Assembly: GCA_964450185.1 (NCBI GenBank)
Contig: CAYVCL010000035.1
Location: 1-29,674 of the forward strand
Origin: RUG11237 sp964450185
Lineage (GTDB): Bacteria > Bacillota > Clostridia > Lachnospirales > Lachnospiraceae
Length of the DNA stretch: 29,674 nucleotides
Reading direction: 5' to 3'
In this document: positions 23,485 to 29,674 of the stretch, piece after piece
Numbering within the stretch: the first letter of the stretch is position 1
How the letters are laid out: the number at the start of each line of letters is the position of its first letter
The notes under the pieces: generated by a model
What the model saw: the letters and a program-made list of their open reading frames with translations, nothing else
Told to the model about the DNA's origin: nothing
The model's database searches: none
Position numbers and translations under genes: made by a program

Positions 23485-24465
23485 TTAGTTCCCTTTTACA
23501 TTCTCAAATGCTAAATCATAAAAATCCTTCGGTGTCGTTTCTATAAATCCATTTTCAGCCATAAATACAGCCAAATCATAAACTCCTTTGGTTTCTGTAG
23601 AATAGTAACCCTGTTCCATGTATTTTAATTCTGTATCTACGTCATTTCCATTAAATTCACAGGTAAGAGCTGCTGCTTCTGCTTTATTTCCATTGATATA
23701 ATCAATGGATGTTGCCATAGCATCACAAACTGCCTGATATAACTCTTTGTCCTGTTCATATAAAGTTTCTGATGCAACTCCTACGATAAAAGAATCTTCT
23801 AAAGTACAAACTTCATTTACGCCCGGAATTTCATGGAGAGTTTCATTTTCTCTTTCCTGATAAATATATGGGCTGCTGGTCAAATGACAAGGAATACTTC
23901 CAGATTCTACCGATGCTTTTCCATCCGGATGTTTCATCGCCACTATATTAGAATCTAATGCATGAGGATCTAAACCTGCGTTATCCAATGCTCTTGCAAG
24001 AATAATATGCTGGAAGGAGCCAATATTAACCAATGCAATCTGAGCATTGCTGTTTACCAATTCTTCCATGGTTTTTATATTGCTGTCGTTTGTCATCAAA
24101 CCATGTTCCTGTCCGGATACGTTGGTGAAAATCTTATATCCCACATCACTGGTTGCTCCTGTGATTGCCGGTGCAATTCCCATAAATCCTATCTGTATAC
24201 TTCCTCCTGCAATTCCTGTATTAATATCTGCTCCGGAACTCATCTGATTCCAAGTAACTGTCACTTCTTTTCCGGTAGCTTCTTTGTATGCTTCTTCGAT
24301 AAGCCCCTGCTGCTGTGCAATCATAGCCGGTGCATAAGCAAGACCATACTGATATGCTATATTTAATGTGGCTGTTTCGCCTTCACTTGTGCTGCCTCCA
24401 CATCCTGTCAGGCAACCTGCCATAAGACTAACTGCTGCAATTACAGAAATTATTTTCCTTTTCAT
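23485..24465 (-). CDS. ABC transporter substrate-binding lipoprotein, NMT1/TauA/SsuA-like
   Basis: A 326-residue lipoprotein: signal MKRKIISVIAAVSLMAG with lipobox LTGC (Cys22). The mature part starts LNIAYQYGLAYAPAMIAQQQGL, the usual opening of NitT/TauT-type binding proteins, with AGGSIQIGFMGIAPAI and QIALVNIGSFQHIILARAL in the ligand cleft. ATG follows GGAGG. Lies 2 nt after the acyl ligase gene and 3 nt before the permease. Members bind sulfonates, nitrate, aromatic acids or pyrimidines; because the next enzyme activates a carboxylate, a carboxylic acid ligand is an attractive guess. Confidence 0.9.
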   Translation of the reverse strand: MKRKIISVIAAVSLMAGCLTGCGGSTSEGETATLNIAYQYGLAYAPAMIAQQQGLIEEAYKEATGKEVTVTWNQMSSGADINTGIAGGSIQIGFMGIAPAITGATSDVGYKIFTNVSGQEHGLMTNDSNIKTMEELVNSNAQIALVNIGSFQHIILARALDNAGLDPHALDSNIVAMKHPDGKASVESGSIPCHLTSSPYIYQERENETLHEIPGVNEVCTLEDSFIVGVASETLYEQDKELYQAVCDAMATSIDYINGNKAEAAALTCEFNGNDVDTELKYMEQGYYSTETKGVYDLAVFMAENGFIETTPKDFYDLAFENVKGN

Positions 24466-24467
24466 TA

Positions 24468-25934
24468 TTAATTTTCCTCCTTTAATTCCCTTCTCAGAAT
24501 CTTTCCATTGGATGTTCGCGGTATTTTATCGATGATTTCTGCCTTTCTTGGCAATTTATTGACTTCCATACGCTCTGCCAAATATTTTAACAATAATGAT
24601 GTATCAAAATCTTCTGTATTTTCTACGGAAACAAATACCTTCGGTGCCTGTCCGCCCATATCGTCTTTCACAGGTACACAGGCACAATCCGTAACTCCCG
24701 GATATTCTCGTACAATGCTCTCAATTTCTTCCGGCGCAATTTTAATTCCGTTGTAATTAATCACATCGTCCATTCTTCCCAAGACATACACATAGCCCAC
24801 TTCATCGATATAGCCTAAATCGCTGGTATAGATAAATCCATTTTGCATGGTCTGCTTTGTAAGCTCCGGCGCCTTTAAATATTCTTTCATATTCATACGG
24901 CCGGAAACAGCCACCAATCCCGGATTTTCTTTACTAGACTGAATTTCTTCTCTGTCCTGATTTGTAATAATAAATTTTGCATTTTTGGTAGGCTTTCCAA
25001 TACAGCCCTTTTTTCCTTTTTCCTGATTGAAATCTAAAATACAGGAACGTCCTGCTTCTGTGGAGCCATAAAAATTATACAGCCTGCTGTCTGGAAACAG
25101 TTTACATAATTCTTCTTTTAAACTTTCCTCTAAAGCGGCAGAGCCAATTTCAATAAAAGCAATCTGCTTACTATATTCCTGCAATTTCTTTTTGGCAATC
25201 TTCACAAGCACGTTTGCTGCACTTGGAGATAAATCAAACGCATTTACTCCATAGGTTTCTATCAGCTCAAATATTTTCTTCACACGCATTACGCCATCGG
25301 TGATAATCACTGCACTTCCATTTAAAAAGTTAGCATAGCATGTCCTAAGAGCATGGGAATGACTCATTGGCATAGGCACCAATTCCACGTTATTTTTCGG
25401 CATTTGAGTACCATATACGATATTTTCTGCCACTGCCACATTATTTTTATGAGTAATTACAATTCCCTTTGCTTTTCCTGTAGTCCCTGTGGAATACAGA
25501 ATTTCCGCTACGGTTTCTTCTTTTGGAAACTCCGTCCATTTCTTTGCTGCATCATTACATGGTTCAAAAAATTCTTTTTCGTCCACACAGGTAACCGGCA
25601 CTTCATAGTCGCCTCTACATATAAAACATTTTGCTTCTGTAACTTCTATAATCTCCGCTGCCCGTTCTTTTGCAACATTTTTTTCTAATGGTACAAAAAC
25701 TGCTCCCATCAAATGGCAGGCTAACCCGCAAATCAAAAAATCGGCATTCTGAGTACACTCAACTGCAACTTTATCTTCTTTGTGGATTCCAAGCTTTTTC
25801 AATTTTTCTGTAACATCATTTATACCAGCCCAAAACTCGCCGTAAGTTAAGGCCTTTGTTTCATCTACAACGCATAATTTTTCAGGAGTATTTTCTCCAT
25901 GATATGCGACTGCTTCTATAATAGATCGAAACAT
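24468..25934 (-). CDS. AMP-forming acyl-CoA/acyl-carrier ligase (ANL superfamily)
   Basis: A 488-residue adenylate-forming enzyme that would activate a carboxylic acid with ATP and load it on CoA or the carrier protein. Seen: P-loop-like STGTTGKAKG (A3), LYNFYGSTEAG (A5), YTSDLGYIDEVGYVYVLGRMD (A7/A8 with Asp and Arg) and the C-terminal catalytic lysine in PRTSNGKILRREL (A10). The A10 text resembles acyl-CoA synthetases such as 4-coumarate or medium-chain ligases more than DltA. ATG is 8 nt after GGAGGAG. First gene of the nine-gene operon, with its own promoter. By position it takes the place of DltA. Acyl substrate unknown. Confidence 0.92.
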   Translation of the reverse strand: MFRSIIEAVAYHGENTPEKLCVVDETKALTYGEFWAGINDVTEKLKKLGIHKEDKVAVECTQNADFLICGLACHLMGAVFVPLEKNVAKERAAEIIEVTEAKCFICRGDYEVPVTCVDEKEFFEPCNDAAKKWTEFPKEETVAEILYSTGTTGKAKGIVITHKNNVAVAENIVYGTQMPKNNVELVPMPMSHSHALRTCYANFLNGSAVIITDGVMRVKKIFELIETYGVNAFDLSPSAANVLVKIAKKKLQEYSKQIAFIEIGSAALEESLKEELCKLFPDSRLYNFYGSTEAGRSCILDFNQEKGKKGCIGKPTKNAKFIITNQDREEIQSSKENPGLVAVSGRMNMKEYLKAPELTKQTMQNGFIYTSDLGYIDEVGYVYVLGRMDDVINYNGIKIAPEEIESIVREYPGVTDCACVPVKDDMGGQAPKVFVSVENTEDFDTSLLLKYLAERMEVNKLPRKAEIIDKIPRTSNGKILRRELKEEN

Positions 25935-25965
25935 ATGTCATCTCCTCCCACGGATTTTTCTCTAT

Positions 25966-26014
25966 ATTATGCCGGTTAATAAATATACGAACAAAATGTG
26001 ATAGAAATATGATA
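25966..26014 (-). promoter_or_regulatory. Promoter of the acylation operon with tandem 11-bp-period repeats
   Basis: Minus strand: TATCATATTT (26005-26014) then TATCACATTT (25994-26003), exactly 11 bp apart, abutting TTGTTC (25989-25994), 17-bp spacer, CATAAT (25966-25971). A weak -35 with direct repeats beside it is the pattern of OmpR/PhoB-type activation. The same arrangement occurs before the second SGNH gene. Confidence 0.6.
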
Positions 26015-26032
26015 AAACCCCATAAAAACAAC

Positions 26033-26053
26033 AAAAATCGTCTTACGACGATT
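26033..26053 (-). terminator. Terminator after the second SGNH gene
   Basis: Stem AATCGTC (26036-26042) with GACGATT (26047-26053), 4-nt loop, followed on the minus strand by a T run. It ends the unit 26059-27102 and precedes the acylation operon promoter. Confidence 0.8.
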
Positions 26054-26058
26054 CAACT

Positions 26059-27102
26059 CTATCCCTCAGTATCCAGATAATATGGACATGCATCAAGAAA
26101 ATCTGTTTTCACATTTTCACCCATATGATACCTGTTGTACACACTCACCAGTTCTTCACTGAATACTTTTGCTCCATACTTATTCAAATGTTTCTTGTCT
26201 TCAAATTTATCATTGGTAAACAAAACTTTCAAGTCTTTATAATAGTTAAAATCCCAAAACAAAACATCATGTTCTTCCGCAAATTCTGCAAAATAATCAT
26301 GCATTTCAGAAATATCTCCATATGCTTGAATTGCATTTTTGCTCAAAGGAACATATATTAAAATCAATTCTATCTGATTCTTTTTGCAATATTCCACAAT
26401 TCTAACTAATTGTTTCAAATTTTCTTCTTTTATTTTTTTCGGTGAAAACTTACATTTTCCCTTCACCAAAACATCTATCTGTTCTTCTTTCAGTTTCTTT
26501 TTGCTTGCAATCATTCCTTTTGTTTTATAATTACTATTGATGATTTTACCTGATTTATATTCTTGCGATAACTTTACTTCTAAATTCTTCAATATTGCAG
26601 AGCCATCAAAATAATCTTCAACTCTGGCAGAATACAAAAGTATGTATGGCCATTCTTCCAGCGAACACCCCTGCAACAGGTAACTAAATTTACTGTCTAT
26701 TCCGTCTAAACGATTATATACATATTGTTTATACTCCGTCCCACCCTCTTTATTCATCATCGTGGATGGTGCTATTCCTAATATAACCCTTTCCACCGGA
26801 TTATTTTTCGCCATATCCTTAATCACTTCATAGGTACCATCTAAAGGCTGTGCGCTGCTTGCTGTATTAAAACTCACCGTTCCCAATCCACTATCAATGA
26901 TTTCAGGGTCAATCCCTCTTTGTACAGTAGATGTACCACACAGCAAAGTTTCAATTTCTCCTTTTAGTTCTTTACGTTCTTTCGCAATAAAGGGGGCTGT
27001 TAAGTTATAAGGAGAATACAGAAACTGTACCATGTTTTCATATATGAATAATACAACAAAAATCAGAAGTATGCGGATACCTATTTTTTTAATCTTTTGC
27101 AT
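26059..27102 (-). CDS. DltD-like membrane-anchored SGNH-fold protein (copy 2)
   Basis: A 347-residue paralogue of the protein at 19023-20075. Start MQKIKKIGIR at 27102 follows AGGAGG; a TTG at 27108 is too near that site. The two align end to end without gaps, so numbering is shared: anchor about 7-24, Ser58 in LCGTSTVQRGIDPE, Asp302/His305 in FEDKKHLNKYG. The shared ribosome-site context (AGGAGG, then GTTTGAAT or GTTGAAT, ATG) shows duplication at DNA level. It has its own promoter and terminator and no MBOAT partner, only a scrap of one upstream. It may act with the MBOAT at 20062-21645, perhaps giving a second acceptor specificity. Confidence 0.85.
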   Translation of the reverse strand: MQKIKKIGIRILLIFVVLFIYENMVQFLYSPYNLTAPFIAKERKELKGEIETLLCGTSTVQRGIDPEIIDSGLGTVSFNTASSAQPLDGTYEVIKDMAKNNPVERVILGIAPSTMMNKEGGTEYKQYVYNRLDGIDSKFSYLLQGCSLEEWPYILLYSARVEDYFDGSAILKNLEVKLSQEYKSGKIINSNYKTKGMIASKKKLKEEQIDVLVKGKCKFSPKKIKEENLKQLVRIVEYCKKNQIELILIYVPLSKNAIQAYGDISEMHDYFAEFAEEHDVLFWDFNYYKDLKVLFTNDKFEDKKHLNKYGAKVFSEELVSVYNRYHMGENVKTDFLDACPYYLDTEG

Positions 27103-27145
27103 ATTCAACTCCTCCTGTCAGTTTGTTTTCAAACACACTAAAACT
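27089..27145 (-). pseudogene. Remnant of an MBOAT gene C-terminus
   Basis: Read on the minus strand this 57-nt stretch gives SFSVFENKLTGGVEYAKD then stop. The intact MBOAT at 20062-21645 ends SFGVFGTEATGGFEYAQY then stop: 10 of 18 residues agree with no gap, and the stop overlaps the following SGNH start in the same way. Part of the agreement is the shared ribosome site (TGG codons), but the upstream SF-x-VF part is not. No further MBOAT sequence is visible beyond 27145. Confidence 0.6.
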
Positions 27146-27168
27146 TCTCCTTCCATTGATTTCTTTTG

Positions 27169-27216
27169 CATATGCAGTTATGGATTATACAAATCAAATA
27201 TGATAAAAATATGATA
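27169..27216 (-). promoter_or_regulatory. Promoter of the second SGNH gene with tandem 11-bp-period repeats
   Basis: Minus strand: two perfect copies of TATCATATTT (27207-27216 and 27196-27205), 11 bp apart, overlapping TTGATT (27192-27197), 17-bp spacer, CATATG (27169-27174). A TATAAT at 27184-27189 is an alternative -10. Same layout as the acylation operon promoter. Confidence 0.55.
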
Positions 27217-27234
27217 GTTTTTTTCCTTTGCGCA

Positions 27235-27269
27235 ATAAAAAAAGTCCTAAGTTTACATCACTTAGAACT
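27235..27269 (-). terminator. Terminator after the short lipoprotein gene
   Basis: A 10-bp stem with one G-U pair (27243-27252 with 27260-27269), 7-nt loop, followed on the minus strand by seven or more Ts. Located 30 nt after the stop at 27299. Confidence 0.8.
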
Positions 27270-27298
27270 TTTATCCCATTATTTTTCTACTCTATTTT

Positions 27299-28024
27299 CT
27301 AATTCTGTGACTGGGAAGCATCTCTTCCCTGTCCGCCACCCATACCCATGGACTGCACTATAATTGTAGCTGCGTTTCCATCTTCATCCAACACAACGGA
27401 TACGGTATCTCCTTCACTGATATCACTTAAAGAAATGGTTTCTGTTGTCTGCTGTGGCATTTCTTTTTGTTCTGCATCATCTCCTCCTTCAGAAGCTTCT
27501 GCATTTCCTTGTGGTCTTTCCATACTCATTTTAGTGATTACTGTATTTTCTGTAATCGTTATTGTCTGTTCTTCACCAGTTAATTCTAACATAGAAGGCT
27601 TTTCACCCTGACCGCCTTCTGGCATTTCACCCTGTTCTCCATTTGGCGCTTCTCCATCCGGCTTTCCTTCTGGCTTTTCTCCTTCCGGTGCTTCTCCTTC
27701 CGGCTTCTCGCCCTGTTCTCCGTCTGGTTTTTCCATACCGCCCGGATTTCCGCCACCTTTTCTGGTACCAAGGGCAATGGTAATGGAATCTTCACCGACT
27801 GCTGTCACTTCACCTAAAATACCTTCTTCTGCCGGTGCTGTTTCACCGTTGTCACCTTTCGTATCTTCTGCCACCTGTGCATCTGTAGCCACATCGCCAT
27901 CTTCCACTGCTTCTACGGTAGTATCCTGATCTGTGCTCTCTGTACTGTTACTCTGACCACAGCCTGTGAATACAGATGCAGTCATCATAACTCCCATTAA
28001 TATTGCAATATATTTTTTCTTCAT
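27299..28024 (-). CDS. Short lipoprotein, paralogue of the beta-helix lipoprotein N-domain
   Basis: A 241-residue lipoprotein (MKKKYIAILMGVMMTASVFT, GC, lipid Cys22). It matches the first 200 or so residues of the protein at 4610-6355: GEVTAVGEDSITIALG, then KPSMLELTGEEQTITITENT, then ISLSDISEGDTVSVVLDEDG and IVQSMGMGGG. It then stops at GRDASQSQN, just where the larger protein goes on into its beta-helix. The DUF5666-like fold is interrupted by a Glu/Gly/Pro/Lys low-complexity insert (PEGEKPEGKPDGEAPNGEQ). ATG follows AAAGGAAG. Monocistronic with a promoter block shared with its paralogue. Function not recognised; a surface-exposed or metal/peptidoglycan-interacting role is only speculation. 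Confidence 0.8.
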   Translation of the reverse strand: MKKKYIAILMGVMMTASVFTGCGQSNSTESTDQDTTVEAVEDGDVATDAQVAEDTKGDNGETAPAEEGILGEVTAVGEDSITIALGTRKGGGNPGGMEKPDGEQGEKPEGEAPEGEKPEGKPDGEAPNGEQGEMPEGGQGEKPSMLELTGEEQTITITENTVITKMSMERPQGNAEASEGGDDAEQKEMPQQTTETISLSDISEGDTVSVVLDEDGNAATIIVQSMGMGGGQGRDASQSQN

Positions 28025-28069
28025 AAAATGTCTTCCTTTCTTTTTCAGTAGTTATTTTACTCTCTCTAC

Positions 28070-28120
28070 TTTACTTCATAATTGTGTTCAAGTTGTGAAC
28101 TTTTTTTCAATATTGCGTGT
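28070..28120 (-). promoter_or_regulatory. Promoter block of the short lipoprotein gene
   Basis: Minus strand: TTGAAA (28105-28110), 18-bp spacer, CACAAT (28081-28086). Contains AAGTTCACAACTTGAACACAA, where CACAA recurs 11 bp apart and GTTCA/TGAAC form an inverted repeat. Closely matches 6421-6471. Confidence 0.55.
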
Positions 28121-28196
28121 TTTTTGCGTTTCTAACACTTTTAACTATATTTTCTACTACAAACATAAAGAAACATTAATTTCTTCTTTACTCCAC

Positions 28197-29027
28197 CTAC
28201 ATAACCAAAACTCTTTTTAATTTATCATATTTCGAGCCATTTCTCAAACATTCCACAAAATTTTCAATATCACCATTCAAATACTCAAATAGTCTTTCCT
28301 CCCCCTGATATTTATTTTCAATCAAACTTCTAAGCAGGTTGGTTAATTTTTCCTGCAATTCATTTTTCTTACACTCCTTTATCGTTTTATCTAAAATAAT
28401 ATAATCCTGTTCTATCCCAGATACACCTATTTTCTTTTCGATACAAAGACACCCTAAGATATGCCGTAATAAAATACTACAAATATTATCAAATTGCTTT
28501 TTATAATTGCCTTGAAACCGAGATAAAACTTCAATTACGTACTCTTTTGGTAAAGCACTCATAAATTTTTGCTCATAGGATATATACTCCACATATTTTG
28601 CTATTGCATCAATTCCGCTGTTGTTTATTATAGGACAGATGGTCGGATAATCCATTGTAATTATCGTTTCCTGTGGAGCAAACTTCACATCATAATGCAT
28701 AAAAAACCCCGGTATCGCCTTTGTTACTGTATTATAGTAATTCTCATTTCCATATGCCTTAAAATTTATTATCATCTCATTGTAAAAATTCTGAGTTTCT
28801 TTCACCTTTTTCACTAGTTTTTCATATCCTGATTGATAGACTCTTCTCGCGCTCAAACCAGCCCCATCACACAAGGAATTACTTTCTTCATTTTGATGAA
28901 TACAATACAGAACTGCTTCCATCAGTTGATTTGCCCTCTCATAAGAAATAGAAGTACTTTCTTTGGACGTATATTTCTCTGCCAACTCTGCAACAATCGG
29001 TAGTAATTCTTCTATTTTATATACCAT
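28197..29027 (-). CDS. Hypothetical protein, DUF6179-like
   Basis: A 276-residue, probably cytosolic, mostly helical protein. Start MVYKIEELLPIVAELAEKY at 29027 follows GGGGAGGGG; the frame stays open to 29150 but over the neighbouring gene. No signal peptide. Features seen: SISYERANQLMEAVLYCI, GLSARRVYQSGYEKLVKKVKET, PGFFMHYDVKFAPQETIITMDYP and a helical C-terminal half. The text resembles DUF6179 proteins, which I recall being paired with DUF6323 in Firmicutes; this is from memory and could not be searched. Lies 16 nt after the stop of the DUF6323-like gene, so the two are probably co-transcribed. No function known to me. Confidence 0.7.
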   Translation of the reverse strand: MVYKIEELLPIVAELAEKYTSKESTSISYERANQLMEAVLYCIHQNEESNSLCDGAGLSARRVYQSGYEKLVKKVKETQNFYNEMIINFKAYGNENYYNTVTKAIPGFFMHYDVKFAPQETIITMDYPTICPIINNSGIDAIAKYVEYISYEQKFMSALPKEYVIEVLSRFQGNYKKQFDNICSILLRHILGCLCIEKKIGVSGIEQDYIILDKTIKECKKNELQEKLTNLLRSLIENKYQGEERLFEYLNGDIENFVECLRNGSKYDKLKRVLVM

Positions 29028-29043
29028 TCTTCCCCTCCCCTTT

Positions 29044-29493
29044 CTATTCTTTTTCAGCAATAAAAACTTCTCTGCTTCTAAAACCACGTGCAAGTTCTTC
29101 CAAAACAGTTTCCTCCAAATATTCCAGCGAACCTTCACATTCTCCTTCAAAAGCCCGCTTCATAAATTCAAGTAACTCATCGTCATTCAATTCATCCATA
29201 AATTCATTTTTATATAAATAAAAAATTTCCTGCAGCCGAATTATGGTTTTAACATAATTTTCCTGATAAATATAATTGGAGTCACAAAAGATAAATATAA
29301 GTTTTGGCAATATTCCCTCACCAAACTCTATTCGCTGTTGTTCTCTTAAATTTTCCTTCCGCCTTTCCATAAGAAGTTTTACTTCTTCTTCCGTAAGAGC
29401 AAGTCCAAACTTCTCTGTCTTCTTATTCATCTCAATCACTCTTTGTATTTGATTCTTTTCCGACAATAGCTCCATTAAATCTCTTTCTTCCAT
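29044..29493 (-). CDS. Hypothetical protein, DUF6323-like
   Basis: A 149-residue acidic protein, predicted mainly helical, no signal peptide. Start MEERDLMELLSEKNQ at 29493 follows AAGGGA at 8 nt; the longer open frame to 29634 runs through the promoter region and lacks support. Notable text: EKFGLALTEEEVKLLMERR, EFGEGILPKLIFIFCDSNYIYQENYVKTI, YKNEFMDELNDDELLEFM and GSLEYLEETVLEEL, which fits my memory of DUF6323. First gene of a two-gene unit with 28197-29027. Role unknown. Confidence 0.7.
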   Translation of the reverse strand: MEERDLMELLSEKNQIQRVIEMNKKTEKFGLALTEEEVKLLMERRKENLREQQRIEFGEGILPKLIFIFCDSNYIYQENYVKTIIRLQEIFYLYKNEFMDELNDDELLEFMKRAFEGECEGSLEYLEETVLEELARGFRSREVFIAEKE

Positions 29494-29526
29494 ATACAAT
29501 CCCTTCTTTCTTCCCATGGTTTTCTG

Positions 29527-29532
29527 ATTATA
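29527..29532 (-). promoter_or_regulatory. Possible -10 box of the DUF6323/DUF6179-like unit
   Basis: TATAAT on the minus strand about 35 nt before the ATG at 29493. No convincing -35 lies 16-18 bp upstream. Confidence 0.3.
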
Positions 29533-29619
29533 CTGCCATGTGAAACAGATTGGTAGTCTTGAATTTTTTGCGATTTTGTGGTAATATATAAATAGAAAGA
29601 GGGAAGAAAATTTTGAATT

Positions 29620-29674
29620 TGAACCGACCCCCAAAAGTTAGACTTAAAATCTAACGATTGGGAGGTCGGTTTTT
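29620..29674. repeat. Imperfect palindrome resembling an IS3-family terminal repeat
   Basis: Starts TGAACCGACCCCCAAAAGTT, similar to the TG..CTGACCCC.AAAAGTT ends of IS3/IS150-type elements. Nested pairs: AACCGACC (29622-29629) with GGTCGGTT (29664-29671), and GTTAGA (29637-29642) with TCTAAC (29650-29655), then a T run at the window edge. It could be the end of an element lying beyond the window, a leftover, or a plus-strand terminator. Confidence 0.4.

Noticed and set aside
16915..25934. Calling the operon dltABCD
   Set aside because: Carrier, MBOAT and SGNH fit, but the ligase resembles acyl-CoA ligases and an ABC importer is inserted, so D-alanine is not supported.
27243..27269. Riboswitch or small RNA in the gap after the second SGNH promoter
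   Set aside because: The only structure is a simple stem with a T run placed right after the lipoprotein stop, which a terminator explains.
29493..29634. N-terminal extension of the DUF6323-like protein
   Set aside because: Runs through a TATAAT-containing promoter region; MEERDLM start has the ribosome site.

Overview
The window is low-GC DNA with strong AGGAGG-type ribosome sites and clostridial gene families: an acpP-fabK-fabD-fabG-fabF-accB-fabZ-accC-accDA operon, a DUF1292 protein, and (from memory of the families) a DUF6323/DUF6179-like pair. This points to an anaerobic gut-type Firmicute, most likely Lachnospiraceae (Clostridium cluster XIVa). The genus cannot be set from sequence alone. 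All genes except one (the DUF1292 gene) lie on the minus strand, so operons read from high to low coordinates.

Layout from low to high coordinates. (1) 60-4427: a nitrogenase-like operon with a NifH-type Fe protein, two NifD/NifK-superfamily subunits and a BtuF/FepB-type binding lipoprotein. It is driven by a good sigma-A promoter with two TTAG-N6-CTAA palindromes at and just after the predicted transcription start, resembling DtxR/IdeR-type metal-repressor boxes. The catalytic subunits lack the FeMo-co cysteine and part of the P-cluster cysteine set, so this is not a classical nitrogenase. (2) 4610-6355: a large beta-helix lipoprotein. (3) 6573-15726: the complete fatty-acid elongation and acetyl-CoA carboxylase operon, with a fused AccD-AccA, FabK as enoyl reductase, and a second FabK/NMO-like flavoprotein with a Cys cluster as the last gene. 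It starts at a TTGACA-N17-TATACT promoter carrying a FabT-like palindrome. (4) 15849-16328: a small very charged protein; 16539-16859: DUF1292 on the plus strand.

(5) 16915-25934: nine tightly packed genes forming what looks like one system: an AMP-forming acyl ligase, a NitT/TauT-type ABC importer (binding lipoprotein, permease, ATPase), a DltC-like carrier protein, a DltB-like MBOAT acyltransferase, a DltD-like membrane-anchored SGNH protein, and an OmpR-type response regulator with its histidine kinase. I infer a Dlt-like envelope acylation pathway whose acyl donor may be scavenged from outside. (6) 26059-27102: a second SGNH protein, colinear with the first. A recognisable scrap of the MBOAT C-terminus sits just upstream of it, so this unit arose by duplication of an MBOAT-SGNH pair. 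Both this gene and the nine-gene operon have promoters with the same tandem 10-bp element repeated at an 11-bp period next to the -35, the form of site used by OmpR/PhoB-type regulators. (7) 27299-28024: a short paralogue of the beta-helix lipoprotein; the two share a conserved promoter block of about 50 bp.

(8) 28197-29493: two genes of unknown function that look like the DUF6323/DUF6179 pair. The right edge (29620-29674) carries an imperfect palindrome resembling an IS3-family terminal repeat. No tRNA, rRNA, CRISPR array or riboswitch was recognised, and no stretch over 300 bases lacks a gene.
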